This document shows, in pieces, positions 1 through 5,837 of a DNA stretch of 15,698 nucleotides. This DNA comes from Sphingopyxis sp. (lineage in GTDB: Bacteria; Pseudomonadota; Alphaproteobacteria; Sphingomonadales; Sphingomonadaceae): NCBI GenBank assembly GCA_026125835.1, contig JAHCKJ010000018.1, forward strand, positions 1 through 15,698, written 5' to 3'. The notes beneath the pieces were generated by a model, which was not told where the DNA came from, made no database searches, and was given only the letters and a program-made list of their open reading frames with translations. Within the stretch, counting starts at the first letter, position 1; the number at the start of each line of letters is the position of its first letter. The translations under genes were made by a program, and so were the position numbers.

Positions 1-1
1 C

Positions 2-97
2 CCGCATATCTACGCTTCGCTGCAAAACATAGACGCTGCAATCCTGCGCCTGCAACATCAGCCCCAGTCGCGCGGGCCGAAGCCGCCGGGGTTCTAA
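2..97 (+). CDS. C-terminal end of an unidentified protein (partial)
   Basis: An open frame enters from the left edge and stops with TAA at 95-97, giving 31 residues that end in a basic, proline-rich tail (GPKPPGF). The codon use is compatible with a real gene and no other frame stays open here. The fragment is too short to identify. It lies 123 bases upstream of the toxin-antitoxin pair on the same strand and would belong to the cargo of the mobile element. It could also be chance open sequence. Confidence 0.4.
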   Translation, partial: PHIYASLQNIDAAILRLQHQPQSRGPKPPGF

Positions 98-134
98 GGG
101 CTTTGCCCGCCCCACTGGCGCCGCCCGCGCATAC

Positions 135-152
135 GATAATATGCCCATTATC
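135..152. promoter_or_regulatory. Inverted repeat upstream of the HEPN/MNT operon, candidate operator
   Basis: GATAAT (135-140) and ATTATC (147-152) form a perfect 6-bp inverted repeat around a 6-base spacer, in an A/T-rich patch about 70 bases before the mntA start. TATCTT at 155-160 is a possible -10 element just downstream. Toxin-antitoxin operons are often autoregulated at such repeats. The link to this operon is inferred from position only. Confidence 0.3.
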
Positions 153-220
153 AATATCTTATAGGTAGGCGCACATTGTAGCATCTTGCCTCCTGCGCCA
201 CTCTGTGCAAGAATTGAGGT

Positions 221-517
221 ATGAAAAGAGAGGTCGCATTGGCTCGATTGAAGCCGTTGGAATCAAGGCTGCGCCAGCAAGGCGTCTCGGCCTTGTATCT
301 CTTTGGTTCAACGGCGCGCAATGAAGCGCGCGACGATTCTGACCTCGATCTTATGTATGACTACGATCCGGCAACGAAATTCAGCCTGTTTGACCAATTG
401 GGCATTATGCAGGAAATATCTGACGCGCTCGGCGCGAAGATTGATCTTGTATCGCGCTACGGGGTGCATCCTTATTTGAAGGCGCGTGTCGAAGCCGACG
501 CAATCAGGGTGTTTTAA
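221..517 (+). CDS. mntA: MntA-type nucleotidyltransferase antitoxin
   Basis: This 98-residue protein is a minimal nucleotidyltransferase (MNT). It carries the family motif GSx10DxD with G29-S30 and metal-binding D41 and D43, and a likely third carboxylate at D75 (KIDLV). In characterised HEPN/MNT pairs this enzyme uses ATP to attach AMP units to a tyrosine of the partner HEPN toxin, which silences it. The partner gene follows directly: the stop TAA at 515-517 shares its last A with the ATG at 517, so the two are translationally coupled. The purine-rich GAGG at 216-219 is only one base from the ATG, closer than usual, so translation initiation may be weak. The gene is less GC-rich than the chromosomal genes to the right, which fits acquisition with the mobile element. 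Confidence 0.9.
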   Translation: MKREVALARLKPLESRLRQQGVSALYLFGSTARNEARDDSDLDLMYDYDPATKFSLFDQLGIMQEISDALGAKIDLVSRYGVHPYLKARVEADAIRVF

Positions 518-900
518 TGACACCGGAAGAAGAAGATGATGCCTTCCGCCTGAAAGTGATCCAAGACGCAATCAGCGACATAAAGCGCCGTCTCGATGGA
601 ATGAGCTTGCATCAATACCTAGTAGATCACGACGAACAGGAACTGACCGCATTTCGGCTCGCCAAAATTGGCGAGAATGCGAAAAAGCTATCCGACGAAC
701 TTAAGGCCAGAAACCCTGATATACCGTGGCCAAAGATGAATGCCCTACGGAACGCAGTGGCGCACGAGTATCATAATGTCGATCATCGGCAGGTCTGGAC
801 GGCTGTTGAAAGCCTAGACCCGATAGCGGAAATGGCGCGGGCTGAACTGGCACGCATTGAAGCGGAGCAACGTGACCGCGACGGTGGCCGTAGGCGCTGA
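517..900 (+). CDS. hepT: HepT-type HEPN ribonuclease toxin (DUF86 family)
   Basis: This 127-residue protein has the HEPN signature Rx4HxY, seen as R78, H83 and Y85 in RNAVAHEY, after the typical IPW-P-KM(N) lead-in at residues 69-75. In the family, R and H form the RNase site and the tyrosine is the residue that the MNT partner AMPylates. All three are intact, so the toxin should be active and controllable. One characterised HEPN/MNT toxin trims the 3' end of tRNAs; the target here is unknown. The protein is soluble and mostly helical, with a highly charged C-terminus (residues 115-127). The start overlaps the mntA stop by one base. Together they form a two-gene addiction module that would stabilise the element. 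Confidence 0.9.
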   Translation: MTPEEEDDAFRLKVIQDAISDIKRRLDGMSLHQYLVDHDEQELTAFRLAKIGENAKKLSDELKARNPDIPWPKMNALRNAVAHEYHNVDHRQVWTAVESLDPIAEMARAELARIEAEQRDRDGGRRR

Positions 901-920
901 CGGTTTCCGGTGCGTCCAGC

Positions 921-1313
921 ATGGGCGCGGAACAGGACAATATGGAGCAATGGGTAGAGGCACAGGACTTTATCGCTGCTGACGTCGTCCGGTGGAACGA
1001 AGGCGTCTTTCATAACCGCCGCAAAGGTAAGGCACTCCGAATTGGCGAGCGGCAGCTTACCGCCGAAGTGCTGCAACGTGGCGAGGACGGTTGGGTTAAG
1101 CTACTCGTGCGAGGCTGCACAATCACGAAGGATGAAGCTGCCGGAAAGTCTGTTCAGGCGCTCAAAGCTGGTGAACAGATACGGCGTGCCGCCAAGACCC
1201 TACTGCGGGGCAAGGTTGAACGATTGCTATGGGACGACGAAACCGCACGGGCAGCGGTGCTGGCGAGCAAGCCCACCAAGTCACGCTTTGCAGAATTGTC
1301 GTCAGAGGAATAA
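921..1313 (+). CDS. Hypothetical protein, unrecognised
   Basis: This frame encodes 130 residues with balanced charge, no signal peptide and no membrane segment. The middle (residues 28-70) looks beta-rich, with RRKGKALRIGERQL followed by GWVKLLVRGCTIT. The last 60 residues look helical and basic. I do not recognise a family. It begins 20 bases after the HEPN stop on the same strand, so it may be the third gene of that operon. An in-frame ATG at 942 has AGGA at 934-937 and could be the true start, giving 123 residues. The frame looks genuinely coding because its composition matches the two genes before it and it runs without interruption to a hairpin at 1327. Confidence 0.6.
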   Translation: MGAEQDNMEQWVEAQDFIAADVVRWNEGVFHNRRKGKALRIGERQLTAEVLQRGEDGWVKLLVRGCTITKDEAAGKSVQALKAGEQIRRAAKTLLRGKVERLLWDDETARAAVLASKPTKSRFAELSSEE

Positions 1314-1326
1314 GAGTGCGATGGGC

Positions 1327-1344
1327 GGCTCCCGTTCGGGAGCC
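1327..1344 (+). terminator. Hairpin after the hypothetical gene, possible terminator
   Basis: GGCTCCC and GGGAGCC form a perfect 7-bp stem with a GTTC loop, 13 bases after the stop of the gene ending at 1313. No T-run follows, so termination is a guess. It is the first of a group of hairpins in the 145-base gap before the tRNA. Confidence 0.4.
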
Positions 1345-1355
1345 TGATGCCCAAC

Positions 1356-1379
1356 GGTTCAGCCTGTTCAGGCTGAACC
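1356..1379. repeat. Perfect 24-base palindrome (11-bp stem, TT centre)
   Basis: Bases 1356-1366 are the exact reverse complement of 1369-1379, separated only by TT. Each arm starts GGTTCAGCC when read inward. The 2-base centre makes a conventional hairpin loop tight, so the site may act as a cruciform or as a binding site for a dimeric protein rather than as a terminator. It lies in the non-coding gap between the hypothetical gene and the tRNA, between two other hairpins. No T-run is present. Confidence 0.55.
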
Positions 1380-1423
1380 TTCGCAAAGGCCGTCGCCATC
1401 GTTCTGGCTCTGGGCCAAGGCCA

Positions 1424-1439
1424 AGCGCCGTTCGGCGCT
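1424..1439 (-). terminator. Hairpin downstream of tRNA-Leu, possible terminator
   Basis: AGCGCC and GGCGCT form a 6-bp stem with a four-base loop, 19 bases beyond the CCA end of the tRNA when read on the minus strand. Its core, CCGTTCGG on the plus strand, is shared with the hairpin at 1327-1344. It is plausible as the end of the tRNA transcript, but a T-run is lacking. Confidence 0.4.
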
Positions 1440-1458
1440 ATTGCAACGACAAGAAAGA

Positions 1459-1543
1459 TGGTGCCGGTGGTCGGACTCGAACCGACACTCCTCGCGGAAC
1501 TGGATTTTGAATCCAGCGCGTCTACCAATTTCACCACACCGGC
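1459..1543 (-). tRNA. tRNA-Leu (anticodon CAA), complete
   Basis: Read on the minus strand, this is an 85-nt class II tRNA. It has acceptor stem GCCGGTG with CACCGGC, a D-arm with GTGAAATTGGTAGACGC, and anticodon stem CTGGA/TCCAG around loop TTCAAAA, so the anticodon is CAA (reads UUG). It has a long variable arm, T-arm GTCGG-TTCGAGT-CCGAC and an encoded CCA. All stems pair, so it should be functional. It sits inside the accessory region, 93 bases from the 3' end of the integrase gene. Bases 1516-1538 are identical to 2927-2949 in the broken tRNA-Leu(CAA) at the element boundary, but the acceptor and anticodon stems differ, so it is a different gene and not a copy. Confidence 0.97.
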
Positions 1544-1554
1544 TAGCGGTTGCG

Positions 1555-1583
1555 CATATGCTGCGTGGCAGCGGCTGCGTCAA
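1555..1583 (-). promoter_or_regulatory. Candidate sigma-70 promoter for tRNA-Leu
   Basis: On the minus strand TTGACG (1578-1583) is followed after 17 bases by CATATG (1555-1560), and the tRNA 5' end lies 11 bases further on. The -35 is strong and the -10 is weak, which is common for alphaproteobacterial promoters. This gives the tRNA its own transcription start, independent of the integrase gene upstream. Confidence 0.45.
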
Positions 1584-1636
1584 CCGATAAGACGATGATA
1601 TGATACCAAATAGGTGATTCCGTCAATATCACAAAG

Positions 1637-2797
1637 TTACCGTTTTGGTCTTCGTGTATTGATCGCCGATGCGTCGATCATATCCTTAATATGGGAAGCA
1701 TAGAATTTCTCTATCATTTCGACGCTGGTGCGACAATTCTTGGCGACTTGGTAGATGTCTGCCCCTTCTATCAGGCGGAATGAGATATAAGTATGGCGCA
1801 GGCTGTAGGCCGTGCGCGGGTTGCCCTCGCGGTCTGATTTCATCCCCAGTTCGTCCAAAATGGTATTGAACAGCTCGCGCTGAATTTTCGGAAAAATGAG
1901 GTCCGTTGGGCCGAGGTTGTGACGTTTCTTCATGCGCTGGAACGGCAGCACCGCTCCAGGCATGGTTTTGCAATAGCCGACGCCGCGCTTGCCGCGCACG
2001 GCGATATGCAGGATTTTCTCGTCCTTCGGGCCGTCCGCGACAATCTCCACGTCGCGCAGTTCGATGCGCTTGGCCTCGTCGGGACGCAGGCCGCTGTTGA
2101 CCATGAACAGCACATAGTCGTGGAGGTCTTCGCAGGCCGACCGCCACCGCTCCTTCTTCGGGTTCTTCGCCCGTTCCCCGGTGGCTTTGTAAAGCTGCTT
2201 ATACTCCTCAGGTGAAAACCATGCGCGGTGCGCGATTTTGCCAGAGGTTTTATAGGGAGCGGAAATGTCTGGCAGGTAAGACAGCCAGCCGTGACGCTGG
2301 GCTGTTTTCAGGACGTGCCGTAGGGTGATGATTTCCGAATGGATGGTCGAGCGCGATGGCCGCTTGGGCTTGCCCTCTTTATCGAGGCGCGAGGTCATGC
2401 GGTGGACGCGATACTCCTGCACAAGGCCGGGCGTAATCTCTTCCACCATCTTCTCGCCAAAGAATGGCAGCAGATGGACACGGAGGCGGATGCCGTGGCC
2501 TTCGACATATTTGGCGTTGCGTTCGCCTTCGGTGATGATGGTGTATTCCGAGAGGAAGTGCTGGGCTGCTTTCTTGAACGGTGTGCCGTCCTTAATCTCC
2601 CCTGCACGGTATTTTCCCATGAGTCCGAGATACCAGTCGCGGGCGACATCCTTAGCTCGGGCTAGGCTTTCTTCCTTCGTGGATGTGCGCATCTGCTTTC
2701 CTGCGATTGAGCAGGAACATTGCCAATGCGGACTGTTAGTCCGCATGTAGAGCTGAACTTTTCCATCAAGAAATTTGTGGCGGGCTGTATCTGTCAT
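1637..2797 (-). CDS. Tyrosine recombinase / phage-type integrase
   Basis: This 386-residue site-specific recombinase would insert and excise the element. From the ATG at 2797, the N-terminal part (to about residue 185) is the arm-binding and core-binding (SAM-like) region. The catalytic domain follows with R238 (SGLRPDEAKR), a probable lysine near 270 (RGKRG), R334-H335 (YSLRHTY) and the nucleophile Y366 (EKFYASH). The usual HxxR box reads YSLR, and the usual LGH box reads NCRTS; both are variants of a known subgroup, so activity is plausible. The frame could begin at GTG 2806, but AAGG at 2806-2809 sits 8 bases before ATG 2797 and favours that start. The gene begins about 120 bases from the broken tRNA-Leu at 2916-2954, as expected of an integrase next to its attachment site. 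Confidence 0.93.
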   Translation of the reverse strand: MTDTARHKFLDGKVQLYMRTNSPHWQCSCSIAGKQMRTSTKEESLARAKDVARDWYLGLMGKYRAGEIKDGTPFKKAAQHFLSEYTIITEGERNAKYVEGHGIRLRVHLLPFFGEKMVEEITPGLVQEYRVHRMTSRLDKEGKPKRPSRSTIHSEIITLRHVLKTAQRHGWLSYLPDISAPYKTSGKIAHRAWFSPEEYKQLYKATGERAKNPKKERWRSACEDLHDYVLFMVNSGLRPDEAKRIELRDVEIVADGPKDEKILHIAVRGKRGVGYCKTMPGAVLPFQRMKKRHNLGPTDLIFPKIQRELFNTILDELGMKSDREGNPRTAYSLRHTYISFRLIEGADIYQVAKNCRTSVEMIEKFYASHIKDMIDASAINTRRPKR

Positions 2798-2822
2798 GGT
2801 TGGCACCTTGTGAGCAAAATTG

Positions 2823-2911
2823 TGCTAGATGTGCGCTAGGCGTCCATCTTTCTATTTTGCCACTAACCGACTGATTTTGCTAGATTTATATCGTAAGTAG
2901 CTGATATAAAT
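2823..2911. repeat. Direct and inverted repeats between integrase and tRNA junction (possible integrase arm sites)
   Basis: TGCTAGAT occurs at 2823-2830 and again at 2878-2885. A perfect 9-bp inverted repeat, ATTTATATC (2884-2892) and GATATAAAT (2903-2911), ends five bases before the truncated tRNA. The stretch is A/T-rich and holds no gene. Position and layout fit the arm-type binding sites and bend region of an attachment site. It would also contain the integrase promoter, which I could not assign with confidence. Confidence 0.4.
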
Positions 2912-2915
2912 ATGC

Positions 2916-2954
2916 TTTTGAGTGCGGCGCGTCTACCAATTTCACCACAGGGGC
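2916..2954 (-). pseudogene. tRNA-Leu (CAA), 5' half only, cut at the anticodon loop
   Basis: Read on the minus strand from 2954, the sequence starts GCCCCTGTGG, continues through a D-arm identical to that of the intact tRNA-Leu, then CCGCA and the loop CTCAAAA with anticodon CAA. The 3' side of the anticodon stem should be TGCGG but is GCATA, and no T-arm, acceptor 3' strand or CCA follows. Identity to a tRNA therefore ends after nucleotide 39, at the end of the anticodon loop. Tyrosine recombinases often cross over in anticodon loops, and an integrase gene lies beside it, so I take this as the element-chromosome junction (attR). The 3' half CAGGGGC needed for pairing is not found in the window and should lie at the far left end of the element. 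Confidence 0.8.
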
Positions 2955-3014
2955 ATGTGGACGGTGCCGCGATCGGGAACTGATTCCCGCCGGGCGACCG
3001 ATGCGGAGGAGCCG

Positions 3015-3043
3015 TTGCCACAAAAAGGTGGTTTTAGTCTAGT
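3015..3043 (+). promoter_or_regulatory. Candidate sigma-70 promoter for the AI-2E family gene
   Basis: TTGCCA (3015-3020), a 17-base spacer and TCTAGT (3038-3043) lie about 30 bases before the ATG at 3075. Both hexamers resemble the consensus (5/6 and 4/6). This would give a 5' leader of roughly 25 bases. Confidence 0.4.
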
Positions 3044-3074
3044 GGATAAGCAGCATCGTGCATAAGACGGTGCC

Positions 3075-4193
3075 ATGACCGACAAGAGCAAGGCAGCCTC
3101 CGCCCCGTCCGCACCCGGCACCGCCGGCGCCAAGTCCGCCCGCGTGCAGCCAGCCACGGCCGCGCCCTTCGGGCCAGGAAGGATCGCGATGGCGGCGCTG
3201 GTCGTCATTGCGATTATCGGCGTCGCGTGGCTGGCAATTACCCTCACCCGCTTTTTCATGCTGGTGTTCGCGGCGATCGTGCTGGGCGCGATTTTCGACG
3301 CCATCGCCAGCTGGCTCGTGCGCCGGACCGGCATGAAGCGCGGCTTCGCGCTTGCCGGCTCGGTGGTAGGAATCATCGCCGTCTTTGCCGGCGCCTTTAT
3401 GCTGTTCGGATCGCAGCTCGCGAACGAGGTCGATACGATCCGCCAGCAAGTGCCGCGCGCCTTGCAAGGGGTGGAAGCCTTCCTCGACCGCTACGGCCTG
3501 GGTGAGCGGGTGCGCGACCTCGCCGAAGTCGGCGGCAACGACATCTCGCAGCTTGTGTCGCAAGCGGGCGGCTACGCGCTGGCGGCGGGCAGCGGCATCG
3601 CCGATTTCGTGCTGGTGCTGGTCGCCGCGATCTTCCTCGCCAGCGATCCTGCGACCTATCGCCGCGGCCTGCTGCTGCTGATGCCCGCCCGGGCGGAGGA
3701 AACCGCCGCGCTGGCGCTCGACGACGCCGGGCGCGGGCTTAAGGGCTGGATGGTCGGCCAGGCGGTATCGTCGCTGGTCGTCGCAGCGCTGACTTGGGCG
3801 GGGCTCGCGCTGCTCGGCGTTCCGGCCGCGGGCGGGCTCGGGCTGATCGCCGGTCTGCTCGACGTCATCCCGATGATCGGCCCGATCATCGCCGGCATCC
3901 CGGCGGTCCTGCTCGCGTTCACCGTATCACCCGCCACCGCGCTGTGGACACTGGTGCTGTTCCTGGTGATCCAGCAGTTGCAGGGCAATTTCCTGCAACC
4001 GATGATCCAGAAACAGGCGGTCGACGTGCCGCCCGCGGTGCTGCTGTTCGCGGTGGTCGCGGCGGGGGTGCTGTTCGGTTTCCTCGGCGTGCTGCTCGCC
4101 GCGCCGCTGACGGTCGTGGTCTATGTGCTGGTGCAGCGGGTGTATGTGAAGACGTTGTTGGGCAAAGACATCAAGATTGCCGGGGCGGATTGA
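3075..4193 (+). CDS. AI-2E family transporter / permease (PerM-like)
   Basis: This 372-residue inner-membrane protein belongs to the AI-2E exporter superfamily (YdiK/TqsA/PerM-like). Some members export autoinducer-2, others act as Na+/H+ antiporters or are unassigned, so the substrate is unknown. Residues 1-35 are an Ala/Pro-rich cytoplasmic tail. Hydrophobic segments lie near 37-58, 60-80, 92-112, 172-190, 228-248, 252-283, 287-302 and 320-355. The family hallmarks are LLDVIPMIGPIIAGIPA (261-277) and QQLQGNFLQPMIQ (300-312). It is the first gene on the chromosomal side of the element boundary and is more GC-rich than the genes on its left. It converges on the aldehyde dehydrogenase gene across a hairpin. 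Confidence 0.9.
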   Translation: MTDKSKAASAPSAPGTAGAKSARVQPATAAPFGPGRIAMAALVVIAIIGVAWLAITLTRFFMLVFAAIVLGAIFDAIASWLVRRTGMKRGFALAGSVVGIIAVFAGAFMLFGSQLANEVDTIRQQVPRALQGVEAFLDRYGLGERVRDLAEVGGNDISQLVSQAGGYALAAGSGIADFVLVLVAAIFLASDPATYRRGLLLLMPARAEETAALALDDAGRGLKGWMVGQAVSSLVVAALTWAGLALLGVPAAGGLGLIAGLLDVIPMIGPIIAGIPAVLLAFTVSPATALWTLVLFLVIQQLQGNFLQPMIQKQAVDVPPAVLLFAVVAAGVLFGFLGVLLAAPLTVVVYVLVQRVYVKTLLGKDIKIAGAD

Positions 4194-4196
4194 GGG

Positions 4197-4217
4197 CCCC
4201 TCCCTGCAAGGGAGGGG
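4197..4217. terminator. Hairpin between convergent genes
   Basis: CCCCTCCCT (4197-4205) and AGGGAGGGG (4209-4217) pair perfectly over 9 bp with a GCA loop, in the 31-base gap between the AI-2E gene and the convergent aldehyde dehydrogenase. There is no T-run on either side. It probably serves both transcripts. Confidence 0.6.
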
Positions 4218-4224
4218 AAAGCCC

Positions 4225-5679
4225 CTACTTCTTCAATTCCTTCGCCAGCGTCTTCGCCGTCGCCTTGCCATAGGGCGGTTTGAACCCCGCCAGCCCGGCG
4301 ACATCCAGCTTCGGCTGACGATACACGGCGCGCGCATGGCTGAAGGTGCGAAAGCCATCGACGCCGTGATAATTGCCCATCCCCGACGGCCCGACCCCGC
4401 CGAACGGCAGATCCTCCATCGCATTGTGGAACAGCACGTCATTGACCGTGACCCCGCCCGAGATCGTCCGCGTCAGCACGCGGTCCTCCTCGCTCTTGTC
4501 CTGCCCGAAATAATAGAGGCCGAGCGGGCGGTCGTTCGCGTTCACATAATCGATCGCCTCGTCGATCGTCTTGTACGTCTTGACCGGCAGGATCGGGCCG
4601 AAGATTTCCTCCTGCATCACCTTCATGTCGTCGGTCGGGTTGCGCACGATGTGGAGTGGCATCTTGTGGCCGTTAGCGCTTGCAAAATCTTCGTTCGCCG
4701 GATTGACCTCGATCACCTCGGCGCCCTTTTCGCGCGCATCGGCTAGGTATGATTGCAGGCGGTCGTAATTGCGCGTGTTCACCACCGACGTGTAATCGTC
4801 ATTCGCGAGCAACGTCGGGTAGAGCGCGGTCGCGCCCTTGGTGACGCTGTCGATAATCTCGCCCTCCTGATCCTCGGCGACCAGCAGATAGTCGGGGGCG
4901 AGACAGATTTGCCCCGCGTTCATCATCTTGCCAAGCGCCACGCGCTGCCCGACCAGATCCTTGTTCGCGCTGCGCCCGATGAATGTCGGCGACTTGCCGC
5001 CCAGTTCGAGCGTAACGGGCACGAGGTTATCGGCGGCGGCGCGCATGATGTGGCGCCCGACGCTGGTCGCGCCGGTGAAGATCAGATGGTCGAACGCGAG
5101 TTTCGAGAAGGCGATACCGACCTCGGCATCGCCGGTGAACACCGCCATCTCGCTCTCGTCGAAATAGTCGGGCACCAGCCGCGCCATCAGGGCCGAGACA
5201 TTTTCGGTAAACTCGCTTGGCTTGACCATCGCGCGATTGCCCGCCGCGAGGATGCCCGCCATCGGCACGAACACCATGCCAACCGGGAAATTCCATGGCG
5301 CGACGACGCCGACGACGCCCTTCGGCTGATAGACGACCTCGGCCTTCGCGCCGAGCAGGCCAAGCGGGAACGCAGGCTTGCGCTTCTCACCCTTCGCCCA
5401 GCTCGCCATATGCTTTTTGGCATGCTTCAGCGCGCTGACCGACGGCATGATGTCGGTCATCAGCGTCTGTTCGCGGCTGCGGTGCCCGAAATCCTCGCTG
5501 ACCGCCTTGGCGAAATCCTCGGCGTGGTCGACGAGCAATGCGACGGCGCGGTCGATACGGTCGCGGCGCACCGCCAGACTTTCGGGCATGGCGGCGGTAA
5601 AGCTCGCCTTTTGCGCCGCCAGCACCTCGTGCATGCGCGCGGTTTCACCGGCTAGATCCTGTTTGATCGCGGTGGCCAT
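4225..5679 (-). CDS. calB: Coniferyl aldehyde dehydrogenase (CALDH)
   Basis: This 484-residue NAD(P)-dependent aldehyde dehydrogenase most resembles the CALDH group, which oxidises coniferyl aldehyde to ferulate in lignin-derived phenylpropanoid breakdown. Motifs in order are the oxyanion asparagine N130 in APWNFPVG, cofactor lysine K153 in MVKPSE, FTGATSVG (201-208), the general base E225 in LELGGKSP and catalytic C259 in NAGQICLAPDY. The C-terminus carries the substrate-lid motif PFGGVGPSGMGNYHG. GGGAG lies 7 bases before the ATG. The gene is divergent from the thiolase gene. A broader role on medium-chain or aromatic aldehydes is possible, since no other lignin genes are in view. The gene symbol follows the family name and was not checked against a reference. 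Confidence 0.87.
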   Translation of the reverse strand: MATAIKQDLAGETARMHEVLAAQKASFTAAMPESLAVRRDRIDRAVALLVDHAEDFAKAVSEDFGHRSREQTLMTDIMPSVSALKHAKKHMASWAKGEKRKPAFPLGLLGAKAEVVYQPKGVVGVVAPWNFPVGMVFVPMAGILAAGNRAMVKPSEFTENVSALMARLVPDYFDESEMAVFTGDAEVGIAFSKLAFDHLIFTGATSVGRHIMRAAADNLVPVTLELGGKSPTFIGRSANKDLVGQRVALGKMMNAGQICLAPDYLLVAEDQEGEIIDSVTKGATALYPTLLANDDYTSVVNTRNYDRLQSYLADAREKGAEVIEVNPANEDFASANGHKMPLHIVRNPTDDMKVMQEEIFGPILPVKTYKTIDEAIDYVNANDRPLGLYYFGQDKSEEDRVLTRTISGGVTVNDVLFHNAMEDLPFGGVGPSGMGNYHGVDGFRTFSHARAVYRQPKLDVAGLAGFKPPYGKATAKTLAKELKK

Positions 5680-5711
5680 GACCCGTCTCCCTCAATTGCC
5701 AACGCCGCTGT

Positions 5712-5741
5712 TTGACCATGCCGCACGGCAGGTTGCAAGAT
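5712..5741 (+). promoter_or_regulatory. Candidate promoter in the CALDH-thiolase divergent region
   Basis: TTGACC (5712-5717) is followed after 18 bases by CAAGAT (5736-5741), a weak -10 match. It would drive the thiolase gene with a leader of about 90 bases. GGAG at 5825-5828 is the ribosome-binding site, 9 bases before the ATG at 5838. The rest of the 158-base gap shows nothing distinct. Confidence 0.28.
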
Positions 5742-5837
5742 GAAACGGGCTACCGCCGATGACCCGCCCCTTTCGCAAGTGCAGCAAAAACGCTAAGCGA
5801 ACCGCCGACGCATCTTCCCCTTACGGAGTCTCTCGAT

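Noticed and set aside
98..108. GGGCTTTGCCC hairpin after the partial gene as a terminator
   Set aside because: The stem is only 4 bp and no T-run follows; too weak to report as a feature.
1154..1583. Several small frames covering the tRNA-Leu and the hairpin cluster
   Set aside because: They translate tRNA and palindromic sequence and overlap the better-supported hypothetical gene at 921-1313.
1516..2949. The 23-base exact direct repeat (1516-1538 and 2927-2949) as attachment cores of a 1.4-kb mini-element holding only the integrase
   Set aside because: Crossover in this repeat would join the GCCCCTG 5' acceptor strand to the CACCGGC 3' strand. That leaves two mismatches and a broken tRNA. 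The repeat is better explained as the conserved D-arm of two related leucine tRNAs.
2912..2954. A tRNA-Leu gene interrupted by a self-splicing intron in its anticodon loop
   Set aside because: No matching 3' half (TGCGG stem, CAGGGGC end) appears anywhere to the left in the window, and the adjacent sequence is an integrase gene with repeats.
4753..5655. 300-residue open frame on the plus strand across the aldehyde dehydrogenase gene
   Set aside because: It is the antisense shadow of a clearly conserved gene in GC-rich DNA and is full of Arg/His/Asp with no family features.
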